From NCBI RefSeq assembly GCF_013415325.1, contig NZ_JACBYE010000010.1, positions 21,761 through 85,760 on the forward strand: 64,000 nt of DNA, in the 5' to 3' direction. Numbering within the stretch: the first letter of the stretch is position 1; the number at the start of each line of letters is the position of its first letter. Below, one piece after another: positions 55,910 to 64,000 of the stretch. The notes beneath the pieces were generated by a model that saw only the letters and a list, made by a program, of their open reading frames with translations, was not told the origin of the DNA and did not search any database. This stretch comes from Sanguibacter inulinus (GTDB lineage Bacteria; Actinomycetota; Actinomycetes; Actinomycetales; Cellulomonadaceae). The translations under genes and the position numbers were made by a program.

Positions 55910-57432
55910 TGGTCGACGTGTCGTCGAGCGGTGCGGTCGGACGGGGTTCCTCGGCCGCCGAGGGTGGCACGGACCGCGTGCTCGTGGCGGGGGTCGACTC
56001 GTCGACCCAGTCCTGCAAGGTCGTCATCCGTGACGCCCAGACCGGTGAGCTCGTCAGGTCCGGCTCGGCGCGTCACCCCGACGGCACCGAGGTGCACCCC
56101 TCCGCCTGGTGGGAGGCGTACCTCGAGGCCGTCGAGGCCGCCGGCGGGCTCGACGACGTGTCGGCGCTCTCGGTCGGCGGCCAGCAGCACGGCATGGTCG
56201 TGCTCGACGCCGACGGAGAGGTCGTCCGTCCTGCGCTCCTGTGGAACGACACCCGCTCTGCCGCGGCGGCGACCGATCTGGTCGCCGAGCTCGGCGAGCG
56301 GCGCGGCGGCTCGGGCGAGCAGGCGTGGGCCGACGCGATCGGCACGGTGCCCGTCGCGTCGCTCACGGTGACCAAGCTGCGCTGGCTCGCCGGTGCAGAA
56401 CCCGAGAACGCGGCGCGGGTGGCGGCCGTGTGCCTGCCGCACGACTGGTTGACGTGGCAGATCTCCGGGGCTGGCGGTGTGCCGGGGGGCGCCCGCGACC
56501 TCTCGGCGATCACCACCGACAGGTCGGACGCGTCCGGCACCGGCTACTTCTCGGGGAGCACGGGGGAGTACCTGCCCGAGCTCTTCGACCTCGCCCTCGG
56601 TGAGGGAGCCTCGGAGCGGGTCTCGTTGCCGAAGGTCCTCGGGCCTGCGGAGCGTGCTGCTGTCGTCGAGCGTGACGGTGCGGCGGGCGACCTGGTCCTC
56701 GGACCAGGAGCCGGTGACAACGCCGCGGCAGCCCTCGGTCTCGGGATGGTCGCGGGGGACGTCGCCGTGTCGATCGGGACGTCGGGTGTGGTCTCGGCGA
56801 TCGCTGTCGAGCCCTCAGCCGACGGTTCGGGGCTCGTCGCTGGCTTCTCTGACGCGACAGGTGCGTTCCTGCCGCTCGCGTGCACGCTCAACGCGAGCCG
56901 TGTGCTCGACGGTGCGGCTCGGGTGCTCGGCGTCGACCACGCGGAGCTCTCCAGCCTCGCGCTGTCGGCTCCGGCCGGGGCTGACGGCCTCGTGCTCGTC
57001 CCCTACCTCGAGGGCGAGCGCACGCCGAACCGCCCCGACGCGACGGGGACGCTGCACGGTCTGACGCTCGGCACCATGACTCCCGCGCACCTCGCGCGGG
57101 CGTCGGTCGAGGGGATGCTGTGCGGGCTGGCTGACGGTCTCGACGCCCTCGTGGCGCAGGGAGCCGTCGCGAGCCGTGTGGTGCTCATCGGCGGGGGAGC
57201 GCGGTCGCAGGCCGTGCGGGAGATTGCGCCGCAGGTGTTCGGGGTCCCTGTCGAGGTGCCCGAGCCTGGGGAGTACGTGGCCGACGGTGCTGCGCGCCAG
57301 GCCGCATGGGTGCTCTCTGGGACGCAGGGGCCCCCGGAGTGGACCAGCGCGTCGGGTGCCTCCGAGGTCTACGACGCCCCGGCCACCCCGGTCGTCCGCG
57401 AGCAGTACGCAGCGGTCCGCGACCTGGTCTGA
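55909..57432 (+). CDS. xylB: Xylulokinase
   Basis: A 507-residue FGGY-family kinase phosphorylating D-xylulose. The N-terminal motif is [19 protein letters not shown], followed by [23 protein letters not shown] and [15 protein letters not shown]; the C-terminal phosphate motif is [25 protein letters not shown]. The first 25 residues ([15 protein letters not shown]) are a disordered leader. Its ATG shares the A of the xylA stop. A very strong terminator follows at 57443. Confidence 0.95.
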   Translation: MVDVSSSGAVGRGSSAAEGGTDRVLVAGVDSSTQSCKVVIRDAQTGELVRSGSARHPDGTEVHPSAWWEAYLEAVEAAGGLDDVSALSVGGQQHGMVVLDADGEVVRPALLWNDTRSAAAATDLVAELGERRGGSGEQAWADAIGTVPVASLTVTKLRWLAGAEPENAARVAAVCLPHDWLTWQISGAGGVPGGARDLSAITTDRSDASGTGYFSGSTGEYLPELFDLALGEGASERVSLPKVLGPAERAAVVERDGAAGDLVLGPGAGDNAAAALGLGMVAGDVAVSIGTSGVVSAIAVEPSADGSGLVAGFSDATGAFLPLACTLNASRVLDGAARVLGVDHAELSSLALSAPAGADGLVLVPYLEGERTPNRPDATGTLHGLTLGTMTPAHLARASVEGMLCGLADGLDALVAQGAVASRVVLIGGGARSQAVREIAPQVFGVPVEVPEPGEYVADGAARQAAWVLSGTQGPPEWTSASGASEVYDAPATPVVREQYAAVRDLV

Positions 57433-57442
57433 GTCCCGCCCG

Positions 57443-57493
57443 CAGACGCCGACGGCGCCCGCCCCCCAGGGGGACGGGCGCCGTCGGCGTCTG
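57443..57493. terminator. Strong convergent terminator between xylB and ohr
   Basis: Perfect 19-bp stem (57443-57461 / 57475-57493) with a loop able to fold into a further C/G stem. It serves xylB on the plus strand and ohr on the minus strand. Confidence 0.9.
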
Positions 57494-57566
57494 GCTGCTG
57501 CGCGCGCCGTGCCCCGAGGAGACGGGCACGGCGTGTGCCGCTGCGTGCTGTGCGTCGCGCTGAGGA

Positions 57567-57989
57567 TCAGTCCTCGACGACGGAGACCGTGACCTCGATG
57601 TTGCCGCGGGTCGCGTTCGAGTAGGGGCAGATCTGGTGGGCGCGGTCCGCGAGGGCCTGGGCCTCGTCGTGCGGGACCTCGGGGATGACGACCTCGAGGG
57701 CGACCGAGAGACCGAAGCCGCCGTTGTCGAGCGGGCCGATGTTGACGCGGGCGCCGACGCTCGAGCCGGTGATCTTCACCTTGGCCTCGCGGGCTGCCGA
57801 CTGCAGAGCCGAGTGGAAGCACGCGGAGTACCCGGCGGCGAAGAGCTGCTCGGGGTTGGCGCCGTCGCCGGAGCCACCCATCTCCTTGGGGATGGCGAGG
57901 CCCATGTCGAGGCGGCCGTCGGGGGTGGCGACGTGGCCGTTGCGGCCGTCGCCGGTCGCGAGGGCTTCGGCGGAGTAGAGCGTGTTCAT
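57567..57989 (-). CDS. ohr: Organic hydroperoxide resistance protein
   Basis: A 140-residue Ohr/OsmC-family thiol peroxidase. The two active cysteines are Cys57 (YSACFHSALQ) and Cys121 (QICPYSNATRGN), in the usual setting; ATGDGRNGHV near the start and the terminal EVTVSVVED are family-typical. It reduces organic hydroperoxides with lipoylated partners. The ATG overlaps the ohrR stop (ATGA), so ohrR and ohr form one operon with the regulator first. Confidence 0.96.
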   Translation of the reverse strand: MNTLYSAEALATGDGRNGHVATPDGRLDMGLAIPKEMGGSGDGANPEQLFAAGYSACFHSALQSAAREAKVKITGSSVGARVNIGPLDNGGFGLSVALEVVIPEVPHDEAQALADRAHQICPYSNATRGNIEVTVSVVED

Positions 57990-58543
57990 GAGCGATCTCC
58001 ATCTGTCGGTGCGCCCGGTGTGCGGGCGCTGGCGGGTTGAGGGTTCAGGGGTGACCCGAAGGCTTCGTCGATCGCGGTGTCGACGGTCGGCCCGGGTGCG
58101 CCGAGGTTTCTGCACAGCCTGTCGAGCAGGCGGGCGAGCTCGAGGGTCTCGGCGGTGTCGAGACCGCCACGCCGTGCGAGGTCGTGGGGCACGCGGTGGG
58201 CCCGGGCCTGGAGGGCGCGGCCCGCGTCGGTCAGGCGCACGTGGACCACACGCTCGTCGTCGCCCGAGCGCTCGCGGAGCACCAGCCCTGCGGCCTCCAT
58301 GCGGCGCAGCAGCGGTGAGAGCGTGCCGCTCTCGAGCGCGAGACGAGACCCGAGGTGCGACACGGTCGCGCCGTCGGTCTCCCACAGCACGAGCAGCACG
58401 AGGTACTGCGGGTACGTGACGCCGAGGTCTGCGAGCAGCTCGCGGTACGTCGCGAGGACGGCGCGCTCGCTGCGGTACAGGCGGAAGCAGAGCTGGGCGT
58501 CGAGCAGCAGACCGGGGTCGGAGGGGATCGGCTGCGTGGTCAT
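57986..58543 (-). CDS. ohrR: MarR family regulator OhrR
   Basis: A 185-residue MarR-type peroxide sensor. The reactive Cys19 lies in DAQLCFRLYRSERA, in the expected position near the N-terminus. The winged helix is TVSHLGSRLALESGTLSPLLRRMEAAGLVLRER and the wing has DDERVVHVRLTDAG. Oxidation of Cys19 by organic hydroperoxides should release it from DNA and induce ohr. The C-terminal 35 residues extend beyond the usual family end. A perfect 22-bp palindrome lies 20 bp upstream of the start. Confidence 0.95.
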   Translation of the reverse strand: MTTQPIPSDPGLLLDAQLCFRLYRSERAVLATYRELLADLGVTYPQYLVLLVLWETDGATVSHLGSRLALESGTLSPLLRRMEAAGLVLRERSGDDERVVHVRLTDAGRALQARAHRVPHDLARRGGLDTAETLELARLLDRLCRNLGAPGPTVDTAIDEAFGSPLNPQPASARTPGAPTDGDRS

Positions 58544-58562
58544 GTCTCGACACTACGACGGA

Positions 58563-58584
58563 GATAAGTTGTGCACAACTTATC
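58563..58584. promoter_or_regulatory. OhrR operator (22-bp perfect palindrome)
   Basis: The left half is GATAAGTTGTG (58563-58573) and the right half is its exact reverse complement (58574-58584), so all 22 bp are symmetric. It is located 20 bp upstream of the ohrR start, where OhrR autoregulation is expected. Confidence 0.85.
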
Positions 58585-58756
58585 GGCTGTGTCTCGTGCG
58601 TCTCGTCCTCACCGCATCACGCCACCAGGGCGGCTGGTCGACGGTCGATGCGCGACGCGCGGACCAGAGTTGGTCCATCGCCCACATCTGCGGCGATACC
58701 CTGCCGGAGGGGCGCAGAGCCCCCACCCCACCACCGCAGACGCACGAGGACGTGAC

Positions 58757-59407
58757 ATGACGCTGTCGATCAAGGCCGGTTCTACAGTCCTGTTCATCGG
58801 AGACTCGATCACCGAGTGGGGGCGCGACGACTCGACAGGGTCGCTCGGGCACGGCTACGTGCAGCGCGCCGCAGACCTCTGGGCCGTCGTGCACCCGGAC
58901 CACCCGGTGACCGTGGTCAACAAGGGGATCGGCGGCAACCGCGTCGCAGACCTGCGGGCCCGCTGGACCCGTGACGCGATCGACGTCGCTCCCGACGTCG
59001 TCACCGTGATGATCGGCATCAACGACACCTGGCGCGCGATGGACAGCGGTGAGGTGACGACGACCGAGGCCTACGAGGCCGACTACCGCCACATCCTCGA
59101 CAGGCTCGTCGCGGAGACCGCCGCCCAGCTGCTGCTCATCGAGCCCTTCGTGCTCCCCGTCACCCCTGAGCAGTGGGCGTGGCGCGCCGACCTCGACCCG
59201 CGCATCGCCGTCGTGCGACGGCTCGCCGCCGAGTACGGCGCGACGCTCATTGCTGCTGACGGGCTGCTCAACGAGCTCGCCGTGAACTCTCGCGGGGACA
59301 CCCCGGTCTCAGGTTTCGCCCGCTACGCAGACGACGGTGTGCACCTCACCGACGAGGGCGCAGACGCGCTCGCGGTCGCGTGGGTCGGGAGCGCCGAGCC
59401 CGTCTGA
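58757..59407 (+). CDS. SGNH/GDSL hydrolase
   Basis: A 216-residue esterase-type hydrolase. The blocks are FIGDSITEWG (Ser17), GIGGNRVADL (block II), GINDTWR (block III) and DDGVHLTDEG (block V, Asp/His). No signal peptide is present, so it is probably cytoplasmic. This group deacetylates or de-esterifies sugars, and the nearby sugar genes make a carbohydrate ester likely, but this is inference. ATG 58757 is chosen; upstream codons carry no family signal. Confidence 0.92.
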   Translation: MTLSIKAGSTVLFIGDSITEWGRDDSTGSLGHGYVQRAADLWAVVHPDHPVTVVNKGIGGNRVADLRARWTRDAIDVAPDVVTVMIGINDTWRAMDSGEVTTTEAYEADYRHILDRLVAETAAQLLLIEPFVLPVTPEQWAWRADLDPRIAVVRRLAAEYGATLIAADGLLNELAVNSRGDTPVSGFARYADDGVHLTDEGADALAVAWVGSAEPV

Positions 59408-59425
59408 GCGGCGGTCGCCCCCGCC

Positions 59426-60343
59426 TCAGGCCCGCTGCTTCTCCGCGACGCGCATCTGGAGCAGGGCCAGGTCGACGAGAGGTGTCGGGACCCCGAGGTC
59501 GCGGGCGCGGCGCGTGAGGTCGCCGAGCAGGTGCTCGGCCTCGGTCGCCCGCCCCGCCACGAGGTCGCGGTAGAGCGACGACGTGAAGGTGGACCCGGGC
59601 TCGGTGAGCATCGCGAGCGAGGTCGCGGTCTCCCGCTCGGGCACCGGGTAGCCGGCGGCCTCGGCGACGGCGGTCACCTCGGCGAGGACGTCGCGGACGA
59701 AGTCCGACCCGCCGGGGGAGTCGACGATCGGTCCCACGGGTCCGCGGGCCAGGCCCGTGACGGCCCCGGCCGCGACGATGAACACCCACTTGTGCCACAT
59801 GGTGGCCACGACGTCGGGCACCCGCTGTACCTCGACCCCCGGGACGTCGAGGGTCTCCAGCGCCGCGTCGAGCGACGGGGTCGACCTGTCGCTCCGCGGG
59901 CCCGTGCGGACCTGGGCGAGCGGGGCCATGATCTGGACGTCTCCGTCGTCGGTGAGCGTCGCGAGGATGCGCACGACCCCGCCGAGCACCTGGGCGTCGG
60001 GGAACCGGGCGTCGAGCGCGTCGAGGTGCGCCATCCCGTTGAGGACGGGCAGCAGCACGGTGCCGGGACCGACGGCAGGGGCCAGGTCGTCGAGGGCTGC
60101 GTCGAGGCCTGTCGCCTTCACGGTGAGGATCACGAGGTCGTACGGGCCGTCGATCTCCCCTGCCGTGACGAGAGTCGGCTCGACGGTCTCGTCCTCGCCG
60201 AGCCCGGTGATCCGCAGACCGCGCTCGCGCAGCTGCGCGGCGCGACGCTCGCGCACGAGGAAGGTGACGTCACGCCCGGCCTGGGCCAGACGACCTCCGT
60301 AGTACCCGCCGGTGGCACCGGCTCCGACGACGAGGATCTTCAC
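59426..60343 (-). CDS. panE: 2-dehydropantoate 2-reductase family protein
   Basis: A 305-residue ketopantoate reductase-like enzyme. The NADPH-binding Rossmann motif is VGAGATGGYYGGRLAQAG near residue 6-23. Catalytic Lys lies in MWHKWVFIVAAGA (near residue 180), and the family segment LPVLNGMAHLDAL is present. It would reduce 2-dehydropantoate to pantoate for CoA synthesis; many PanE-like paralogues act on other 2-oxo acids, so the symbol is provisional. Its stop lies 18 bp from the convergent hydrolase stop. Confidence 0.88.
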   Translation of the reverse strand: MKILVVGAGATGGYYGGRLAQAGRDVTFLVRERRAAQLRERGLRITGLGEDETVEPTLVTAGEIDGPYDLVILTVKATGLDAALDDLAPAVGPGTVLLPVLNGMAHLDALDARFPDAQVLGGVVRILATLTDDGDVQIMAPLAQVRTGPRSDRSTPSLDAALETLDVPGVEVQRVPDVVATMWHKWVFIVAAGAVTGLARGPVGPIVDSPGGSDFVRDVLAEVTAVAEAAGYPVPERETATSLAMLTEPGSTFTSSLYRDLVAGRATEAEHLLGDLTRRARDLGVPTPLVDLALLQMRVAEKQRA

Positions 60344-60410
60344 GGTGTCTCCCTGGGGTGCTGTACCGACGGGCGCCGAGGGTGCCGGCTCGTGCCGACG
60401 TGCGCTCGGG

Positions 60411-61031
60411 TCAGAGATAGCGCGCTGGGCGCAGCGCCGTCATGACCTCGTCGAGCCTACCGGCGAGCACGGGCCCCTCCGTCGAGCCGTCCGTGAAGCA
60501 GGTGATCGCCGCCTCGAGGCAGGCGAAGGCCGAACCGACGACGGCTTGCAGCACAGCGTCGCTCCCGGGTCCCTCGCCGCGCTCGGACGCCCTGTCGTGG
60601 AGCGTCTGGACCATGCGCTTCTGCAGAGCCGAGCTGCGCTCGAGGTAGGCGGCGAGCAGCGTCGGGCTCGAGCCGAGGAGCGCGTGCAGGGAGGCGATGC
60701 GCCCGCCGAGAGTCGCGTCGGCGCACTGTGCGACGACGACGTCGAAGACCGCGCGCAGCGAGTCCCACTCGCCCTCGTCGAGGGGGCGGGCGACGAGCCT
60801 GTCGATGAACATCTCGGTCTGCTCTTCGAAGCTGTCGAGCGCAGCGTCTTCCTTCGACGGGAAGTACCTGAAGAACGTCCGCTGCGACATGCCGACGGCT
60901 GCGGCGATCTGGTCGACAGTGGTCGCGTCGAATCCTTGTGCTGTGAAGAGAGCGTCGGCCGCCTCGGCGATCTCCGAGCGCACAGCCGCGCGGGAGACGT
61001 CTCGCAGCCTGCTCGCAGTGGTCACGAGCAC
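60411..61031 (-). CDS. TetR family repressor
   Basis: A 206-residue TetR protein. The HTH is at about residues 30-58: FDATTVDQIAAAVGMSQRTFFRYFPSKED, with an aromatic FRYFPSKE cap. The C-terminal ligand domain is not recognised. It is divergent from the drug-efflux gene at 61197, with a shared region containing TTGACA and CACCGGTG, so it probably represses both until a ligand binds. Confidence 0.92.
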   Translation of the reverse strand: MLVTTASRLRDVSRAAVRSEIAEAADALFTAQGFDATTVDQIAAAVGMSQRTFFRYFPSKEDAALDSFEEQTEMFIDRLVARPLDEGEWDSLRAVFDVVVAQCADATLGGRIASLHALLGSSPTLLAAYLERSSALQKRMVQTLHDRASERGEGPGSDAVLQAVVGSAFACLEAAITCFTDGSTEGPVLAGRLDEVMTALRPARYL

Positions 61032-61051
61032 GACGATAGCAGCCGACGCCC

Positions 61052-61082
61052 TTGACAGTCACTGACACCGGTGACGTACGCT
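61052..61082 (+). promoter_or_regulatory. Promoter and candidate operator of the MFS gene
   Basis: TTGACA at 61052-61057 with a weak TACGCT -10 at 61077-61082; the palindrome CACCGGTG at 61066-61073 lies between them. A bound TetR protein would block this promoter. Confidence 0.45.
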
Positions 61083-61196
61083 GCTTTCACAGATGCAGTC
61101 GCCCGACGGAGTCGCGACCTCGCAGACCGCGCCGGGCAGCCTCGTGGCAGCCCGCGCGCCGACCGACCGACCGACCCCAGGCGACAAGGCACCCAC

Positions 61197-62672
61197 ATGA
61201 CAGCCGACACCGGCACCCCCGTGCAGAAGACTGCCGACCCCCAGGACGACGCCCTGCCCCGCGAGATCAAGATCGTCATCGGTCTGCTGCTCGTCGCGAC
61301 CTTCGTGGTCGTCCTCAACGAGACGATCATGGGTGTGGCGCTGCCCCAGCTCATGGGCGACCTCGCGGTCTCGGCCTCGACCGCCCAGTGGCTCACCACA
61401 GGCTTCCTGCTGACCATGGCCGTGGTCATCCCGACCACGGGGCTGATCCTCAAGCGCTTCTCGACCCGCTCGGTGTTCATCGCCGCGATGAGCCTGTTCA
61501 GCGCGGGGACGCTGCTCGCGGCGCTCGCGCCCGGCTTCCCGGTCCTGCTCGTGGGCCGTGTGGTCCAGGCGAGCGGCACCGCGATCATGATCCCGCTTCT
61601 CATCACGACGGTCCTCACCTTCGTGCCCGAGTCGCGCCGCGGCCGCACGATGGGCCTCATCAGCATCGTCATCGCCGTGGCCCCGGCCGTGGGGCCGACC
61701 TTCTCCGGGCTGATCCTCTCGACGCTCAGCTGGCGCTGGCTGTTCCTCATCGTGCTGCCGATCGCGCTCGTGGCCCTCGCCCTCGGTGCGGTCTTCGTCA
61801 AGAACATCACCACGCCGCAGGCCGTGAAGTTCGACCTCGTGTCGATCGTGCTCTCCGCCCTCGCCTTCGGCGGGCTCATCTACGGGCTCAGCAGCATCGG
61901 CGAGTCCGCGTCCGGCCACACCCCGGTCAACCCCGCTGTGCCGATCGCCGTCGGGGTCGTCGCGCTCGCCCTCTTCGTGTGGCGTCAGCTCCTGCTGCAG
62001 CGCACAGACTCCGCGCTGCTCGACCTGCGTCCCTTCAAGCAGCGGTCCTTCGTGGTCGGCATCGTCGTGCTGCTCGTCGCGATGGGTGCGCTGTTCGGCA
62101 CGCTCATCCTGCTGCCGATCTACCTGCAGGACGTCCAGGGCCTCACGACCCTCCAGACCGGCCTCATGCTGCTGCCCGGTGGGCTCGTCATGGGTCTGAC
62201 CGCGCCCTTCGTCGGCCGCGCCTTCGACAAGGTCGGACCGCGCCCGCTCGTCATCCCCGGGACGATGGTCGTCGCCCTCGCGCTCGCCGGCATGACGCTC
62301 CTCGACGAGACGTCGGGGCGCCCGCTGGTCGTCGCGGTCCACGTGGTGCTGAGCATGGGGCTCGGGCTGGTCATGACCCCGCTCATGACGTCGGCCCTCG
62401 GGTCCCTCGACAAGGCGCTCTACTCCCACGGCAGCGCTGTCCTCAACACGCTCCAGCAGCTGGCCGGTGCTGCCGGGACCGCGCTGTTCGTCGCGATCAT
62501 GACGACGAAGACCACCTCCGGGGTCGAGGACGGGCTCGCTCCTGTCGACGCCCTCGCCTCGGGTATCCACGCGGCGTTCCTCGTCGGGGCCGGCCTCGCG
62601 CTCGTCGCCGTCGCCGCGTCGTTCCTCGTGCGTCGCCCGAAGAACGCACCGGCGGGTCTCCCGGTCCACTGA
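61197..62672 (+). CDS. MFS drug-efflux transporter, DHA2 family
   Basis: A 491-residue transporter with about 14 helices. The start of helix 1 has LNETIMGVALPQLMGDL, followed by FLLTMAVVIPTTGLILKRFSTRSVF and GRVVQASGTAIMIPLL (motif A and C regions), and later LLPIYLQDVQGLTTLQTGLMLLPGG. It fits DHA2 multidrug or lipid efflux. ATG 61197 is the start; the upstream reading frame lacks membrane or family signal. It is divergent from, and probably regulated by, the TetR protein. A perfect terminator lies 100 bp downstream. Confidence 0.94.
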   Translation: MTADTGTPVQKTADPQDDALPREIKIVIGLLLVATFVVVLNETIMGVALPQLMGDLAVSASTAQWLTTGFLLTMAVVIPTTGLILKRFSTRSVFIAAMSLFSAGTLLAALAPGFPVLLVGRVVQASGTAIMIPLLITTVLTFVPESRRGRTMGLISIVIAVAPAVGPTFSGLILSTLSWRWLFLIVLPIALVALALGAVFVKNITTPQAVKFDLVSIVLSALAFGGLIYGLSSIGESASGHTPVNPAVPIAVGVVALALFVWRQLLLQRTDSALLDLRPFKQRSFVVGIVVLLVAMGALFGTLILLPIYLQDVQGLTTLQTGLMLLPGGLVMGLTAPFVGRAFDKVGPRPLVIPGTMVVALALAGMTLLDETSGRPLVVAVHVVLSMGLGLVMTPLMTSALGSLDKALYSHGSAVLNTLQQLAGAAGTALFVAIMTTKTTSGVEDGLAPVDALASGIHAAFLVGAGLALVAVAASFLVRRPKNAPAGLPVH

Positions 62673-62774
62673 GGGCCCGCAGTCCGCAGCCCCGCGGATC
62701 TGGGGGCGGACAGCCGCACGACCTGGCGGCTCGGCGGACCCGAGGTCGTCTGCCGGCCACCGCGCCGACGACCG

Positions 62775-62814
62775 ACGACGGGCCCCGCTCCTGCGAAGGA
62801 GCGGGGCCCGTCGT
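62775..62814. terminator. Perfect 18-bp hairpin with GCGA tetraloop
   Basis: Arms 62775-62792 and 62797-62814 are fully complementary around GCGA, a GNRA-type loop. It serves the MFS gene (ends 62672) and the convergent dehydrogenase gene (ends 62914). Confidence 0.92.
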
Positions 62815-62913
62815 GTGCGGCCTGACGGCCAGCGGCGGCTCGGCCCTCCCCGGACCCGGCCGCCACCGCCCGCCCGCCGCAGGTCAGCGGCGCGTCATCG
62901 CGCGGTCAGCGGG

Positions 62914-64000
<1,087 letters not shown>

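Overview
This 64 kb window is chromosomal DNA from a high-GC Gram-positive actinobacterium. The strong G/C third-position bias, frequent GTG starts, ATGA/GTGA overlaps, Tat lipoproteins, an Ada-AlkA fusion, RNase J and a soluble-resolvase gene all fit. The sugar catabolism plus several chemoreceptors and sigma-28-like promoters suggest a motile, plant-polymer-using member of the Micrococcales, of the Cellulomonas/Sanguibacter type. That taxon is inferred from gene content, not from a marker gene. I see no rRNA, tRNA, CRISPR array, prophage or IS element.

Layout. 1-5 kb: a PadR regulator, then a TetR regulator facing an Lpl-type ABC sugar importer (lipoprotein plus two permeases). 5-8.3 kb: two MFS transporters. 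8.3-10.3 kb: a serine recombinase, a small secreted protein and a GrpB protein. 10.3-13.2 kb: a Gfo/Idh dehydrogenase and a LacI regulator, divergent from L-rhamnose mutarotase. 13.2-19.5 kb: a P-loop protein, a K+ channel, a GNAT protein, an ICL/PEP-mutase-like protein, an Ada-AlkA repair fusion and a BrnTA-like toxin-antitoxin pair. 20.1-25.2 kb: rhaI, the aldolase/dehydrogenase fusion and rhaB. 26.6-31.8 kb: three chemoreceptors. 32.5-37.7 kb: a five-gene Dpp/Opp ABC operon. 37.9-45 kb: HAD phosphatase, a PLP cysteine enzyme, a membrane protein, a SUKH protein, RNase J and RF3. 45.2-47.3 kb: TerC behind a probable Mn riboswitch, and a class II aldolase. 47.5-57.4 kb: a fourth chemoreceptor, aldo/keto reductase, ThuA, amidase, two small ORFs and xylR/xylAB. 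57.5-64 kb: ohrR-ohr, SGNH hydrolase, PanE, TetR plus MFS, and a truncated formaldehyde-dehydrogenase-like gene.

How it works together. The clearest circuit is an L-rhamnose regulon. The same 12-bp palindrome, TGAANCGATTCA, lies upstream of rhaM, rhaI and the distant class II aldolase, with a near match inside rhaI; the LacI protein beside rhaM is its likely reader. Xylose use is a second local circuit (ROK repressor, operator, xylAB). The ohrR-ohr pair carries a perfect 22-bp palindrome. Chemoreceptor genes at 26.7 and 47.6 kb carry FliA/WhiG-type promoters (TAAA or TACA, 15 bp, GCCGATRA), linking them to a flagellar regulon outside the window.

The least explained features are intergenic. 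A seven-copy array of GAGGTCGCAC sites, spaced 20 bp and arranged head to head, sits between convergent chemoreceptor genes. A perfect 27-bp inverted repeat near 40.1 kb is built from related half-sites and is followed by a 7-bp tandem repeat. A 12.5-copy 8-bp repeat lies just upstream of rhaB. A 32-bp exact duplication of the alkA 3' end brackets the toxin-antitoxin module.
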